Notes: generated by a model from the letters alone, not told the origin. A stretch of 64,000 nt of DNA from Roseinatronobacter sp052379845 (GCA_052379845.1 JBQTCF010000017.1); one strand, 5' to 3'. Shown: positions 42,996 through 52,475, counted from the first letter of the stretch. Numbers and translations are program-made.

Positions 42996-43856
42996 TCAGT
43001 CGCGCACAGGTATCCGCTGGGTCAGGCCCACAGGCGCGGACATTTCACGCGGCATGACCAGTTGCGTGACCTGTTCGGCAATGGGGGGCACGGATAACGG
43101 GTGCGTGGCGCTGGAATAATCGGACGGGTCGCCAAGGTCGCCCCATTGCCCTTCGTGATACACTTCCAACGCGCTGAAGCCCGCCTTGTAGTCCATTTTC
43201 GGGCTGCCCGGCACCCAATAGCCCAGATACACGAAAGGCAACCCCGCCGCGCGCGCCAATTCGATATGGTCCAGGATCATGTATTGACCAAGCGAGTGTT
43301 TTTCCATGGCCGGGTTAAAAAAGGAATAGACCAGACTTAGCCCGTCATCCAGAACATCTGTCAAACACACTGCTGACAGGGTTCTGCTGCTGGTGTCGGT
43401 GGGCCTGCGATATTCGATAACGCGGGTGCGCACGGGGGTTTCCTCGATCATGGCCGCGAACTCAAAAACGTCCATGTCGGCCATTCCGCCATCGGCATGT
43501 CGGCTGTCCAGATAGCTGCGGAACAGATCATATTGTTCCTCGGTGGCCCATGCACTGGTGACTTCGCGCGACAGAAGCGTGTTGCGTTTGCGGGTGCGCC
43601 GCTGGCTGCGCGATGGCGCGAAATCGGCCACGCGAATGCGCGCGGACAAACAGGCGCGACAGTCAGAACAGGACGGGCGATACAGCACATTCTGGGACCG
43701 CCGGAACCCTTGCTTGGACAAGGTGTCGTTCATCGCCTCTGCCTGATCGCCTTGCAATGCGGTAAACAGCTTGCGTTCCATGCGTCCCTTCAAATAGGGG
43801 CAGGGTTGCGGGGCAGTCACATAAAATTGCGGAATTGTCGGTAGACTATGGCGCAT
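42996..43856 (-). CDS. bpt: Aspartate/glutamate leucyltransferase (N-degron, Bpt)
   Basis: This enzyme transfers leucine from leucyl-tRNA to proteins with N-terminal Asp or Glu, marking them for ClpAP through ClpS. The 286-residue protein shows family landmarks: CPYLKGRMERKLFTAL near residue 18, the Cys group in YRPSCSDCRACLSARI, NTLLSREVTSAWATEEQYDLFRSYL and VYLGYWVPGSPKMDYKAGF. The start at 43856 begins MRHSLPTIPQFYVTAPQPC. It is downstream of the RDD gene by 85 bp on the same strand and converges with ynjF. Confidence 0.95.
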   Translation of the reverse strand: MRHSLPTIPQFYVTAPQPCPYLKGRMERKLFTALQGDQAEAMNDTLSKQGFRRSQNVLYRPSCSDCRACLSARIRVADFAPSRSQRRTRKRNTLLSREVTSAWATEEQYDLFRSYLDSRHADGGMADMDVFEFAAMIEETPVRTRVIEYRRPTDTSSRTLSAVCLTDVLDDGLSLVYSFFNPAMEKHSLGQYMILDHIELARAAGLPFVYLGYWVPGSPKMDYKAGFSALEVYHEGQWGDLGDPSDYSSATHPLSVPPIAEQVTQLVMPREMSAPVGLTQRIPVRD

Positions 43857-43941
43857 GAGTGTAGACTTGTTGGCAAATGGGTCACTGGCAGATTAGCAAG
43901 GCTTTGCATCAACGCCAAGCGATCATTGACATAAGCCCCGA

Positions 43942-44373
43942 TCAAGGGGCGATACGGTGCAGCATTGTGGTATTCAGGACAAAATCATGCAGGCCCTGCC
44001 GATACGGCGTCAGCAGGATCATGACCATGGACGCAGCCTGCAGCGGCAGAACTGTCCACATGCCGGCATGCATCGCGCTATACCAGAAGGCGGTCATCAC
44101 ATCAGGGGCGCGCCCGTCCAGACGGCGCCATTTCAGGGCGGTGGCCATCATCCCAAAGGTCGCGCCATAGCGCGCCAGCATGATGGTTCGATACGCGATG
44201 GACGCGGTGGCAAACAGAACAGGCAGGAAAAACAGGCTGACAAACAGCGTCATGACCAGCCCGACCAACGTAATCGCCAATGTCACCACCAGATCAATCG
44301 CCCATGCGCCTACGCGCTTCAGGGGCACATCGGCGTAGAATTCCGGTTGCAATTCGGGGTCAGGCAGGATCAT
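43942..44373 (-). CDS. RDD-family membrane protein
   Basis: This is a 143-residue protein with the RDD signature region (YADVPLKRVGAWAIDLVVTL) and three to four membrane helices (residues 29-52, 55-80 with a polar interruption, and 105-127). RDD proteins have been proposed as small transporters or ion antiporters, but the role is not settled for most. Its start overlaps the YbaK stop by four bases (ATGA), so the pair is translationally coupled. bpt follows 85 bp downstream. Confidence 0.88.
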   Translation of the reverse strand: MILPDPELQPEFYADVPLKRVGAWAIDLVVTLAITLVGLVMTLFVSLFFLPVLFATASIAYRTIMLARYGATFGMMATALKWRRLDGRAPDVMTAFWYSAMHAGMWTVLPLQAASMVMILLTPYRQGLHDFVLNTTMLHRIAP

Positions 44374-44837
44374 TCCACAAAGTCCGCAAGTGTTGCATTG
44401 CTTAGGGACATAAGCACTTGCGGGGCAATTGAAAAGACATGGCGCGGTGTTCCGGCGGCGGCCCAGACCGTTTCAAACGCCATCAGGCGGGGGTCCATCC
44501 ATATGGGGTGCGGGGTCAGATGGCCAATTGGCGCAACGCCGCCAATGGCAAACCCGGTGGCGCTGCGCACCAACCCCGCATCCGCACGCCCCAATTCCTC
44601 GGCTGCCAGTGTTGACGCTTTTTGTGCACACACACGGTTGCCACCGGCCGTCAGGAACAGCCGCACGGCCCCTGATGACACACCGCAAAACAGGATGGAT
44701 TTCACAATCTGGTCGATCTCGCAGCCGCAGGCGGCGGCGGCCTGTTCGGCGGTGCGGGTTTCGCCGGCTTCGATAATCGTGTCAGGCAGGCCCGCATCCG
44801 ACAGGGCGCGGGCCACACGTTTCAGCGATTTGCTCAT
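44370..44837 (-). CDS. YbaK/ProX-type aminoacyl-tRNA deacylase
   Basis: This is a 155-residue trans-editing protein that removes wrongly attached amino acids from tRNA. The family landmarks are present: CEIDQIVKSILFC with the conserved Lys near residue 45, GNRVCAQKAS, and FAIGGVAPIGHL near residue 109. The exact tRNA substrate (Cys-tRNA-Pro or Ala-tRNA-Pro type) cannot be decided here. It starts 5 bp after the transaminase gene stop in transcription order and overlaps the RDD gene by four bases. Confidence 0.9.
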   Translation of the reverse strand: MSKSLKRVARALSDAGLPDTIIEAGETRTAEQAAAACGCEIDQIVKSILFCGVSSGAVRLFLTAGGNRVCAQKASTLAAEELGRADAGLVRSATGFAIGGVAPIGHLTPHPIWMDPRLMAFETVWAAAGTPRHVFSIAPQVLMSLSNATLADFVE

Positions 44838-44842
44838 GCCGC

Positions 44843-46165
44843 TTAGTCCAGATTGTCCAGAACCTCGGCCAGGGTGCCGATCAACTGGTCGATATGGGCT
44901 TTTTCAATGATCAGCGGGGGCGACATGGCAATGATATCGCCGGTGGTGCGGATCAGCACGCCCTTGTCATAGGCTTTCAGGAACGCATTGAAGGCACGTT
45001 GCGTCGGCGCACCTGCAATCGGTTCCAGTTCCACCGCGCCGATAAGCCCCATATTGCGAATATCGATGACATGGCGGCGGCCCTTCAGGGAATGCACCGC
45101 ATCTTCCCAATAGGGCGCCAGTTCTGCCGCGCGGTCAAACAGCGCTTCTTCGCGGTAGGTTTCCAGCGTGGCCAGCCCCGCCGCAGAGGCAATCGGGCAA
45201 CCGGAATAGGTGTAGCCGTGGAACAGCTCGATCAGGTTTTCAGGCCCCGTCATGAAAGCGTCGTGGATTTCCGCACTTGTCAGCACCGCGCCCATTGGGA
45301 TGACCCCGTTCGTCAGGCCCTTGGCACAGGCGATCATATCGGGCACCACGTCAAAATGCTGCGCGGCAAAGGCGCTGCCCAGACGGCCAAATCCGGTGAT
45401 CACCTCATCAAAGATCAGCAAAATCCCGTGCTTGCGGGTAATTTCGCGCAGGCGCTGCAAATACCCTTTGGGCGGGATCAGAACGCCCGTGGACCCTGCC
45501 ACAGGTTCCACAATGACCGCCGCAACCGTATCAGCCCCATGAAGGGCCACGATGCGTTCCAGTTCATCAGCCAGATTTGCCCCATGTTCGGGCTGGCCGC
45601 GTGACCATTGGTTTTCAGGAATATGGGTGTGGGGCATGTGGTCAACCCCAGTCAGAAGCGTGCCGAAATGGCGGCGGTTATTGACAATGCCACCGACGGA
45701 AATTCCGCCGAAATTCACCCCGTGATAGCCACGTTCCCGCCCGATCAGGCGGGTACGGCTGGCATTGCCCTTGGCACGATGATAGGCCAGCGCGATTTTC
45801 AGCGCAGTTTCCACGCTTTCGGACCCCGAATTGGTGAAAAACGCGTGGTCAATGCCGTCGGGGGCCAGGTCGACCAGCCGGTTTGCCAACTCGAACGCTT
45901 TGGGATGGCCCATCTGGAAGGCGGGGGCGTAATCCAGTTCAGCGGCCTGTTTCTGGATGGCCTCGGTTATTTTCGGGCGTTTATGCCCTGCGTTGCAGCA
46001 CCAAAGCCCGGCTGTGCCGTCCAGCACCTGCCGCCCGTCCGAAGTGGTGTAAAACATCCCATCTGCGGCCACCAGCATGCGCGGGGCTTGCTTGAACTGG
46101 CGGTTGGCCGTGAACGGCATCCAGAAGGCGCGCAGGTCGTTGGGCGTTGGGCGGTCGAGGGCCAT
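44843..46165 (-). CDS. Class III omega-amino acid:pyruvate aminotransferase
   Basis: This PLP enzyme is similar to beta-alanine:pyruvate transaminase (BauA/omega-APT) and has 440 residues. Landmarks are FWMPFTANRQFKQAPRML at the N-terminus, GLWCCNAGHKRP, FFTNSGSESVETALKIALAY, the PLP-contact IFDEVITGFGRLG and the Schiff-base Lys in IACAKGLTNGVIPMGA. Likely amino donors are beta-alanine or other omega-amino acids, but this family also accepts amines such as taurine-like compounds, so the physiological substrate is inferred. The ATG at 46165 begins MALDRPTPNDL with GGGAGAAACTGCC upstream. It is followed closely by the YbaK and RDD genes. Confidence 0.9.
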   Translation of the reverse strand: MALDRPTPNDLRAFWMPFTANRQFKQAPRMLVAADGMFYTTSDGRQVLDGTAGLWCCNAGHKRPKITEAIQKQAAELDYAPAFQMGHPKAFELANRLVDLAPDGIDHAFFTNSGSESVETALKIALAYHRAKGNASRTRLIGRERGYHGVNFGGISVGGIVNNRRHFGTLLTGVDHMPHTHIPENQWSRGQPEHGANLADELERIVALHGADTVAAVIVEPVAGSTGVLIPPKGYLQRLREITRKHGILLIFDEVITGFGRLGSAFAAQHFDVVPDMIACAKGLTNGVIPMGAVLTSAEIHDAFMTGPENLIELFHGYTYSGCPIASAAGLATLETYREEALFDRAAELAPYWEDAVHSLKGRRHVIDIRNMGLIGAVELEPIAGAPTQRAFNAFLKAYDKGVLIRTTGDIIAMSPPLIIEKAHIDQLIGTLAEVLDNLD

Positions 46166-46272
46166 GGCAGTTTCTCCCGTGAATTTGATCAAAAGACGCT
46201 ACCATATTTGCGCGCCATGACAAGAGGGCAGACACGGAGGGGGGGCAGGCACGGGGGCGGGCAGACACGGGG

Positions 46273-46869
46273 TCAGACAAACACCATCAGAGCCGACAGG
46301 GCAAGAAACCCGGCCATGATGCGCATGAAGGCGCGCCAATGCGCCGGGTTGCGCAATAATGTTGTCAACAGCGCGCCAGCACTGGTCCAGAACAGGCACA
46401 CCCCCAGATTTACCGAACTGAACGCAAGACCAAGGCGCAGCCCCTCCAGTGCGGGCGTCATTCCCGCGCCATATCCCGCAGATGCAGCAAAAGCTATCGC
46501 CCAGACCTTGGGGTTGATCCATTGAAACAGCGCAGCTTGCAACAATGTCATGGGGTGTCCGCCATCCTGCGCGCCAGATGCGGGGCGGCGTGTCGCATTG
46601 AAATAGGACCACGCCATATACAAAATCCAACTGGCGGCCAGCACGCGCAACGCCAGCGCCAATGCAGGATTGGCCAGCACCAGCGCCCCCACCCCAAGCC
46701 CGGTAATGCCTGCAGTAATGCCAACCCCGATGACCACCCCGAACAAATGCGGCAATGTGCGCCTGAACCCGAAACGCGCCCCCGATGCTGTCAGCATGAC
46801 AACATTCGGGCCGGGCGAAAACAGGCCAAGAAAGACGAAACTGTACAGCAGCGGGTCAAGCAGGGTCAT
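46273..46869 (-). CDS. LysE/RhtB-family amino acid exporter
   Basis: This is a 198-residue inner-membrane exporter with about six hydrophobic helices. The N-terminal FLGLFSPGPNVVMLTASGARFG is the family signature (SPGPN). A central hydrophilic stretch, FNATRRPASGAQDGGHP, and FQWINPKVWAIAFAASAGYG follow. Substrates are usually amino acids such as Lys, homoserine or threonine, but none is implied by the context. It lies upstream of the transaminase gene on the same strand with a 107-bp gap and is divergent from glnE. Confidence 0.92.
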   Translation of the reverse strand: MTLLDPLLYSFVFLGLFSPGPNVVMLTASGARFGFRRTLPHLFGVVIGVGITAGITGLGVGALVLANPALALALRVLAASWILYMAWSYFNATRRPASGAQDGGHPMTLLQAALFQWINPKVWAIAFAASAGYGAGMTPALEGLRLGLAFSSVNLGVCLFWTSAGALLTTLLRNPAHWRAFMRIMAGFLALSALMVFV

Positions 46870-47058
46870 GCGCGCAGTCAGACAATGTTTTCAGCGCAAT
46901 GACAAGCATGTGAATGCGCGCAGGGGCGGCAGGTGTGGGGGGCATGGCGGGCTTGGACCGTGCGGGATGCACCACCAGCCCCAAGGGGGCGCAGAAACAT
47001 CCCGCCTTGGCGAATTGGCCGAATTGACCTTATGCCCAACGAGGGGCAAAGTCAGCGC

Positions 47059-49878
47059 ATGACATTCTGGCCCATCACCCGTTCCCCGATTCCCTTTGAC
47101 CGTGCTGCAGGCACGGAAGCGCGCGCGCTTTTCCCTGGGCTGGCCCCATCGCTGGCTGATCTGGTTGATGGCGCGGCAGGGTGCAGCCCCTATCTGAAAA
47201 CGCTGATGACGCGCGAACGTGACTGGATTGCGGGGGCGTTTGACACCGACCCCTGGGCCTATCTGCAAGCGGAACTGGATGCGCTGGACGGGGTCGCACT
47301 GGTGCAGGTGTCGGCCCGCCTGCGGCAGGCAAAACGGCGTGTGGCCCTGCTGGCCGCGCTGGCCGATCTGGGCGGCGTTTGGTCGCTGGATCAGGTCACC
47401 GGTGCATTGAGCGACCTTGCCGACCGCGCCACCCATGTGGCCCTGACCACCCTTGTGGCCGATGAAATCCGGCGAAAGAAGTTGCCCGGTGCCACGCCCG
47501 GGGATGCCGCCACAGGCGCGGGAATGGTCGTTCTGGCCATGGGCAAGATGGGCGCGCGCGAATTGAATTATTCGTCCGATATTGACCTGATTTGCCTGTT
47601 TGACGAAACCCGCTTCAGCGCTGATGATTATCTGGAGGCGCGCGCCAGTTTCATTCGTGTCACGCGCAAGCTGTGCGGGGTGTTGTCGGACCGCACAGAT
47701 GAAGGGTATGTTTTCCGCACCGATCTGCGCCTGCGGCCGGACCCGTCAGTAACGCCTGTATGCCTGTCCATGGATGCGGCGGAACGCTATTACGAAAGCC
47801 TGGGGCGGACATGGGAACGCGCGGCCTATATCAAGGCGCGGCCCTGCGCGGGCGATCTGGCCGCAGGGGCGCGGTTTCTGGAAACGCTGCGCCCGTTTGT
47901 GTGGCGCAGGCATCTGGATTTCGCGGCCATTCAGGATGCCCATGACATGCGCCTGCGTATCAAGGCGCATAAGGGTCTGGGCGGGGCGCTGTGTCTGGAA
48001 GGGCATGACATCAAGCTGGGACAGGGCGGCATACGCGAGATTGAATTTTTCACCCAGACCCGCCAGTTGATTGCGGGCGGGCGCGATGCGGATTTGCGCA
48101 GCTCGCGCACTGTTGACGGGCTGGCCGCATTGGCCGCCAAAGGCTGGATTCCCCGCGATGTCGCCGAAAAGCTGACCGCGCATTACATTGAGCACCGCGA
48201 AATTGAACACCGCCTGCAAATGGTGCAGGACGCGCAGACACAGAAACTGCCCACCAGCGCCGAGGCATTGGACCGGATTGCGCGTTTCGTCGGGCTGTCG
48301 GACACGCGGCATTTCCGCGACCGTCTGCTGGGCCGGTTGCGCGATGTCGCGGAACTGACAGAAGGGTTCTTTGCCCCCGATGCGGGCCATGGCGGGGACG
48401 AACCCGACCTGTCGCAGGCCCAGCAAGACATTATCGACGGGTGGCGCAGCTACGCGGCGCTGCGGTCCGAACGGGCCAAGGAATTGTTCAAACGCGTGCG
48501 CCCCGCATTGCTGACCCGGTTGCAAGACGCCGCCGACCCCGAAGCGGCGCTTGTGCAATTCGACCGTTTTCTGGGGGGGCTGCCTGCAGGGGTGCAGCTG
48601 TTCGCCCTGTTTGACGCCAACCCCCAACTGATTGACCTGATCGTCGATATTTGCGCCACCTCGCCACGACTGGCCAGCTATCTGTCGCGCAATGCGGCAG
48701 TGTTTGACGCGGTCATCGGGGGCGGATTCTTTGCGCCATGGCCCGGAGCGGCAGCGTTGCAACATGATCTGGCCGACCGGCTGGCGCAGCTGGACGATTA
48801 TGAACGCCAGTTGGATGCCGCGCGCATCTGGGCGCGGGAATGGCATTTCCGGGTGGGGGTCCATCACCTGCGCGGGCTGCTGGATGCGTTCGAGGCCGGG
48901 GCGGAATATGCCGCACTTGCGGAGGCGACGCTTGGGGCGCTTTGGCCTGTTGTGGTGGCCGAATTCTCGCGCAGGCATGGCCCGCCGCCCGGTCAGGGGG
49001 CTGTTGTTCTGGGCATGGGGTCACTGGGCGCGGGGCGATTGAATGCGGCGTCTGATCTGGACTTGATTGTGATATATGATGCCGATCCGTCGCAAAATTC
49101 CGATGGTCCGCGCCCGCTGGACACGCGCAGCTATTACGCGCGGCTGACCAAGGCGTATCTGGCCGCCATCAGCGCCCCCACTGCCGAAGGGCGGCTGTAT
49201 GAAGTGGATATGCGGCTGCGCCCGTCGGGGCGGCAAGGCCCTGTTGCCACCAGCCTGACTGCGTTTCGGGACTATCAGTTCAACGAGGCGTGGACATGGG
49301 AACATATGGCGCTGACACGCGCAAGGCGGGTGGCGGGGTCGGTGGCGCTTGGCGACACAATCGAAGGGGTGCGCCGGACCTTGTTGCAGGACAAATCCAC
49401 CGGCGCGGGTATTCGCCGCGATGTGGCCGATATGCGCGCCAGATTGTCTGACGCCAAGCCCGCGCATGGGATATGGGACGCCAAGGCCGGGCCGGGGCGG
49501 TTGATGGATATCGAACTGGCCGCGCAATTCTGCGCGCTTGCCGCCGGGCATCATGGCCGCCGGGTCGAACAGCAGTTGCGCGCGGGCGTCAAGGCCGGGG
49601 TCATCAGCGCGCAGGATGAAGCCTGCCTTCTGCGCGCCTATCGCCTGTGCTGGACAATGCAGGCCACGGGGCGGCTGCTGGCAGACCAGATTTCCGATGT
49701 CGCGGACCTTGGCCGGGGGGGGCAGAAGTTTATCTTGGCATCAGTGGGGTGTGACAGCGTGTCAGCGCTGGCCAGCCGTTTGAAAGACATGTCTATGCGG
49801 ACCGCTTCGGTGATTGATTCAATCTTCACCTCAACTACGGCAAATCAGGATGACCCAGAAAATGACAGCACATCATGA
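47059..49878 (+). CDS. glnE: Bifunctional glutamine synthetase adenylyltransferase/deadenylase
   Basis: GlnE adjusts glutamine synthetase activity by adding or removing AMP in response to PII. The 939-residue protein has two nucleotidyltransferase domains. The N-terminal one has LAMGKMGARELNYSSDIDLI and LFDE. The C-terminal one has LGMGSLGAGRLNAASDLDLIV and IYDAD. A long helical linker lies between them. The length is normal. I chose the ATG at 47059 (MTFWPITRSP) with GAGGGG upstream. An earlier ATG at 47032 has no visible ribosome-binding site. The next small gene starts inside its last codons. Confidence 0.95.
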   Translation: MTFWPITRSPIPFDRAAGTEARALFPGLAPSLADLVDGAAGCSPYLKTLMTRERDWIAGAFDTDPWAYLQAELDALDGVALVQVSARLRQAKRRVALLAALADLGGVWSLDQVTGALSDLADRATHVALTTLVADEIRRKKLPGATPGDAATGAGMVVLAMGKMGARELNYSSDIDLICLFDETRFSADDYLEARASFIRVTRKLCGVLSDRTDEGYVFRTDLRLRPDPSVTPVCLSMDAAERYYESLGRTWERAAYIKARPCAGDLAAGARFLETLRPFVWRRHLDFAAIQDAHDMRLRIKAHKGLGGALCLEGHDIKLGQGGIREIEFFTQTRQLIAGGRDADLRSSRTVDGLAALAAKGWIPRDVAEKLTAHYIEHREIEHRLQMVQDAQTQKLPTSAEALDRIARFVGLSDTRHFRDRLLGRLRDVAELTEGFFAPDAGHGGDEPDLSQAQQDIIDGWRSYAALRSERAKELFKRVRPALLTRLQDAADPEAALVQFDRFLGGLPAGVQLFALFDANPQLIDLIVDICATSPRLASYLSRNAAVFDAVIGGGFFAPWPGAAALQHDLADRLAQLDDYERQLDAARIWAREWHFRVGVHHLRGLLDAFEAGAEYAALAEATLGALWPVVVAEFSRRHGPPPGQGAVVLGMGSLGAGRLNAASDLDLIVIYDADPSQNSDGPRPLDTRSYYARLTKAYLAAISAPTAEGRLYEVDMRLRPSGRQGPVATSLTAFRDYQFNEAWTWEHMALTRARRVAGSVALGDTIEGVRRTLLQDKSTGAGIRRDVADMRARLSDAKPAHGIWDAKAGPGRLMDIELAAQFCALAAGHHGRRVEQQLRAGVKAGVISAQDEACLLRAYRLCWTMQATGRLLADQISDVADLGRGGQKFILASVGCDSVSALASRLKDMSMRTASVIDSIFTSTTANQDDPENDSTS

Positions 49879-50113
49879 CCCGAAGGGGTTGATCCGCGAA
49901 AGCTACCGTATTGAGGGAATCAGCATGGGGGAATGCCGGTCCATCCTTGTGGACTGGGCGCTAAGCCTGCCTGCGGATCATGACCCGATGCAGGCACTTA
50001 CGGCCCTTTTGGGCCAGTATGGCACCCTTGCGCCTGACCACCCCATGACCGCGCTTTTGCAAGAAGGGCTGGCGCCGCGCCCGCAACGGCCACGCCGGGG
50101 GCGCGGCAGATGA
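49862..50113 (+). CDS. Small conserved protein of unknown function between glnE and tusA
   Basis: I do not recognise this gene. The 83-residue product begins MTAHHDPKGLIRESYRIEGISM, has an acidic, helical middle (ECRSILVDWALSLPADHDP), and ends in a Pro/Arg-rich tail (RPQRPRRGRGR). There is no signal peptide or membrane helix. The start overlaps glnE by 17 bp. An alternative ATG at 49850 would add four residues. The stop overlaps the tusA start by four bases. This conserved-looking packing between two known genes supports that it is real. Confidence 0.72.
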   Translation: MTAHHDPKGLIRESYRIEGISMGECRSILVDWALSLPADHDPMQALTALLGQYGTLAPDHPMTALLQEGLAPRPQRPRRGRGR

Positions 50114-50349
50114 CCTGCCCCGATGTCGTGGACCACGAAGTTGATGCAATCGGCCTGCTCTGCCCGTTGCCCGTGCTGAAGGCGCGCAAATGCCTGCAGG
50201 ACATGGCACCCGGTCAGGTGTTGCGGGTGCTTGCCTCCGACCCGGCAGCGGTGGTTGATATTCCCCATTTCTGCCAGCAATCAGGCCACAAGCTGTTGCA
50301 TTCGGAAACTGCCGGTTCGGCAACGGCCTATTTCATTCGCTGCTGTTGA
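50110..50349 (+). CDS. tusA: TusA-family sulfur carrier protein
   Basis: This is a 79-residue sulfurtransferase that carries persulfide sulfur, for example to tRNA 2-thiolation or molybdenum cofactor synthesis. The signature is DAIGLLCPLPVLKARKCLQ with the active Cys near residue 18, and the C-terminus is AYFIRCC. The start overlaps the preceding small gene by ATGA, so glnE, the small gene and tusA form one coupled series. It converges with the PopZ/DUF2497-like gene. Repeat copy 5 fills the gap. Confidence 0.93.
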   Translation: MTCPDVVDHEVDAIGLLCPLPVLKARKCLQDMAPGQVLRVLASDPAAVVDIPHFCQQSGHKLLHSETAGSATAYFIRCC

Positions 50350-50381
50350 GTTGCACCTGGTGCGCCGCCATGCGCCGCGCC

Positions 50382-50430
50382 AGAGCATGTCGCGCAAAAG
50401 TGGGAACCGGTTTTGCGCAACAGGCTTTAG
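50382..50430 (+). repeat. Dispersed palindromic intergenic repeat, copy 5 (core only)
   Basis: This is a short version with AGAGCATGTCGCGCAAAAG, the loop GGGAACCGG and TTTTGCGC, and no middle or distal part. It ends CTTTAG, so on the minus strand it begins CTAAAGCC. The TAA in it (50427-50429) is the stop codon of the PopZ/DUF2497-like gene. It lies between that gene and tusA, which converge. Confidence 0.85.
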
Positions 50431-51173
50431 GATTTTCGCAATTGCAGTTCACGGGCCACTTCGGCGCGCACCAGCTTGCGGATATTGCGCGTGATCCGTT
50501 CGCCCAATTCGCCCTGTAATTCCTGGCGCACAATATTTGCAACGATCTGTTGCAGCATCGCTTCGTCAATCACGGGATCATCAGCGCCCATATGCGGCGG
50601 GTCTGGCTGTGCAGGTGTCGTGTTGGTGTCAGTTGCCGTGGCCGGGGATGACGGGTTTTGCCCCTGGGCAAGCACCTGTTCCAGCCGCGCCAATGTCGCT
50701 TCAAGCGACACATCACCATCGGTGTCGGGCGCAGTGTCGGGGGATGGGTCATGCGCGGCTTTCTGGTCAGCGTGGCGCTGGTTCATGACGCGCAGCATAT
50801 GCACAGCGTTGGGCGCCCCGGCAGGCGCACCAATTCCGGCGGCAAGGGCGGCCCCGTCGGGCGTGTCAGGCTGGGGGGCGGGGCTGTCCTGGGCGTCACG
50901 GCTATGGTGCAGGTCGGGGCTGTGGGGCGCAGTGTTCCCCGCTGCTGCAACAGGCCCGCCCTGCCCGGTTTCCACGGATTCCACGACGGTCTGGTCGGCT
51001 GGCACGCGCAAAGCGGATGTCAAAATCAGCTTTCCGGGGCCAGTATCGCCGCCTTGTTCGGGGTCCGCCTGCCCCTGAACGGGGCCCTTCTGTCGGGGGG
51101 GGTCCTGTGCGACCAGCCTGCGAATGGATGACAGAACATCCTCAATCTCGCGCCGTGACATTGCGTCTGTCAT
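50427..51173 (-). CDS. DUF2497/PopZ-like protein with disordered acidic-proline centre
   Basis: The 248-residue product has a short N-terminal helix (SRREIEDVLSSIRRLVAQDP), a long low-complexity centre rich in Pro, Ala, Asp, Gly and Gln (residues 25-190), and a C-terminal helical region (IDEAMLQQIVANIVRQEL and GERITRNIRKLVRAEVARE). This three-part layout resembles PopZ, the polar organizer of Caulobacter, and the wider DUF2497 family. I infer this from layout and the SIRRLV-type N-terminus only, not from strong sequence identity. The TAA stop lies in repeat copy 5. Met1 or Met5 could be the start. Confidence 0.62.
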   Translation of the reverse strand: MTDAMSRREIEDVLSSIRRLVAQDPPRQKGPVQGQADPEQGGDTGPGKLILTSALRVPADQTVVESVETGQGGPVAAAGNTAPHSPDLHHSRDAQDSPAPQPDTPDGAALAAGIGAPAGAPNAVHMLRVMNQRHADQKAAHDPSPDTAPDTDGDVSLEATLARLEQVLAQGQNPSSPATATDTNTTPAQPDPPHMGADDPVIDEAMLQQIVANIVRQELQGELGERITRNIRKLVRAEVARELQLRKS

Positions 51174-51319
51174 AGTGCCCTGCCTTGTTCCTTGCCTGCC
51201 CGAACCGTGGCCCCGCGCGCCTTCTGGCCGGGCGCATCAGGGACGCTGAAATAGCCTATCCCATAAGTCTTAACGCCTTGTGTCCGGTCGCACAATCATT
51301 CTGTTGTGCCTTGCGCCGC

Positions 51320-52273
51320 CTAGCGCGCCAGCAACACCGCGCTGCACCACAGGTAGCGCACCAATGCCGCCTGCCCGCGCAACCCCGTGCGCGCATAGAT
51401 GCGTTTGGAATAATTGCGCGCGGTTTCAATGGTCAGGCCCAGTTGGGCTGCCGCACCGGCAAGGCTTGCCCCCTCGCCCAAGGCGCGGGCAAGGCGCGCT
51501 TCGGCGCGCGAAATGCCCAGCGCCGCCGCCAGAAACCCTGCATCGGGCAAGGGGGTCATGGTCTGGCGCAGATAGGCCACCGCCTGCCCTGTCGCCGCTT
51601 CCCCCGGCACGACCAGCATATCCAGCCCCCCCCCCAGCGCGACCAGCGCAGGCGTGGCGCGGGTTCTGGCGGCACTTAGCACTGCGGCCACATCCAGCCC
51701 GCAATCGGCCAACAAGCCAGCCGCGACCTTGTCCATCTCGACAAGCGCGGGTTTGCTTAGGTCCAGCACCAGCGCGCCAATGCCGATACGGCGCGCAAAA
51801 TCCTGCGTCTGGCGCTGTTGTGCGGTGGCTGCCTGCAGCATATGCCACAGCTCCAGCGCCTGCGCGATATGGGGCGCAAACCCGGCAAGGCGCGCTGTAT
51901 CCGCCGCACGAAACGCGCCTTTTTCGCGCCGCAAGACCATGCAGGCCGGGCCATGGGTGCAAGTCAGCGCGATGGCGCGGGTGTCCCCCCCCCCCAGCCA
52001 CACCAGATCGCGCGCAAGGGCGCGGTCATGCAATTCCTCACCCGAATAGACACGCCCCGCGCGCAACCCGGCAAACACCAGCGGCAACGCCACACTGCCC
52101 ATATGCGCGGCGCGGGGCCTGTCCCAACCCCAATAATGCTGCGACAAAAACAGCATTGCAGACTCTGTTTGGAAAAACGCGGCAAAGCTGCGCAGGAAAA
52201 CAGGCCAGTCAAGACGATGCGCCCCTGCATCGCCCAGCCCCAGCAACAAGGCGGATTCCTCAGGTTCCAGCAT
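51320..52273 (-). CDS. LuxR-type transcriptional regulator
   Basis: The 317-residue product carries a C-terminal LuxR-like helix-turn-helix (about residues 255-310: RALGEGASLAGAAAQLGLTI then ETARNYSKRIYARTGLRGQAA). The N-terminal 240 residues form no domain I can name. They begin MLEPEESALLLGLGDAGAH and are rich in Ala, Leu and Arg. The motifs of autoinducer-binding LuxR proteins (W..Y.....Y..D) are not evident, and no response-regulator receiver is present. The ATG at 52273 is chosen. It is divergent from the P-type ATPase gene with 202 bp between, so it may control that gene, though this is only positional. Confidence 0.75.
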   Translation of the reverse strand: MLEPEESALLLGLGDAGAHRLDWPVFLRSFAAFFQTESAMLFLSQHYWGWDRPRAAHMGSVALPLVFAGLRAGRVYSGEELHDRALARDLVWLGGGDTRAIALTCTHGPACMVLRREKGAFRAADTARLAGFAPHIAQALELWHMLQAATAQQRQTQDFARRIGIGALVLDLSKPALVEMDKVAAGLLADCGLDVAAVLSAARTRATPALVALGGGLDMLVVPGEAATGQAVAYLRQTMTPLPDAGFLAAALGISRAEARLARALGEGASLAGAAAQLGLTIETARNYSKRIYARTGLRGQAALVRYLWCSAVLLAR

Positions 52274-52475
52274 ACTTGACCTTCCGCGTCCTACGATCCC
52301 GCGCTGCGCGCCGCCCCCCTCCCATATGGCAGGGATGCCCAAGGTTACGGCCAAACATGCGCCATGTCGATTCCCGTCACCGTGAATTCTGCGCTGCGGG
52401 GTTGCGCAGGATCAAGTCGATGGCCAGCATAAGATGCTAGATGCACAGGACCACGAAACTGAAGGAATGCCCCCC

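Noticed and set aside
47746..48978. A 410-codon frame antisense to glnE, and a similar 457-codon frame (53007-54380) antisense to the P-type ATPase gene
   Set aside because: These are shadows of well-supported genes, with no plausible start context and no domain.
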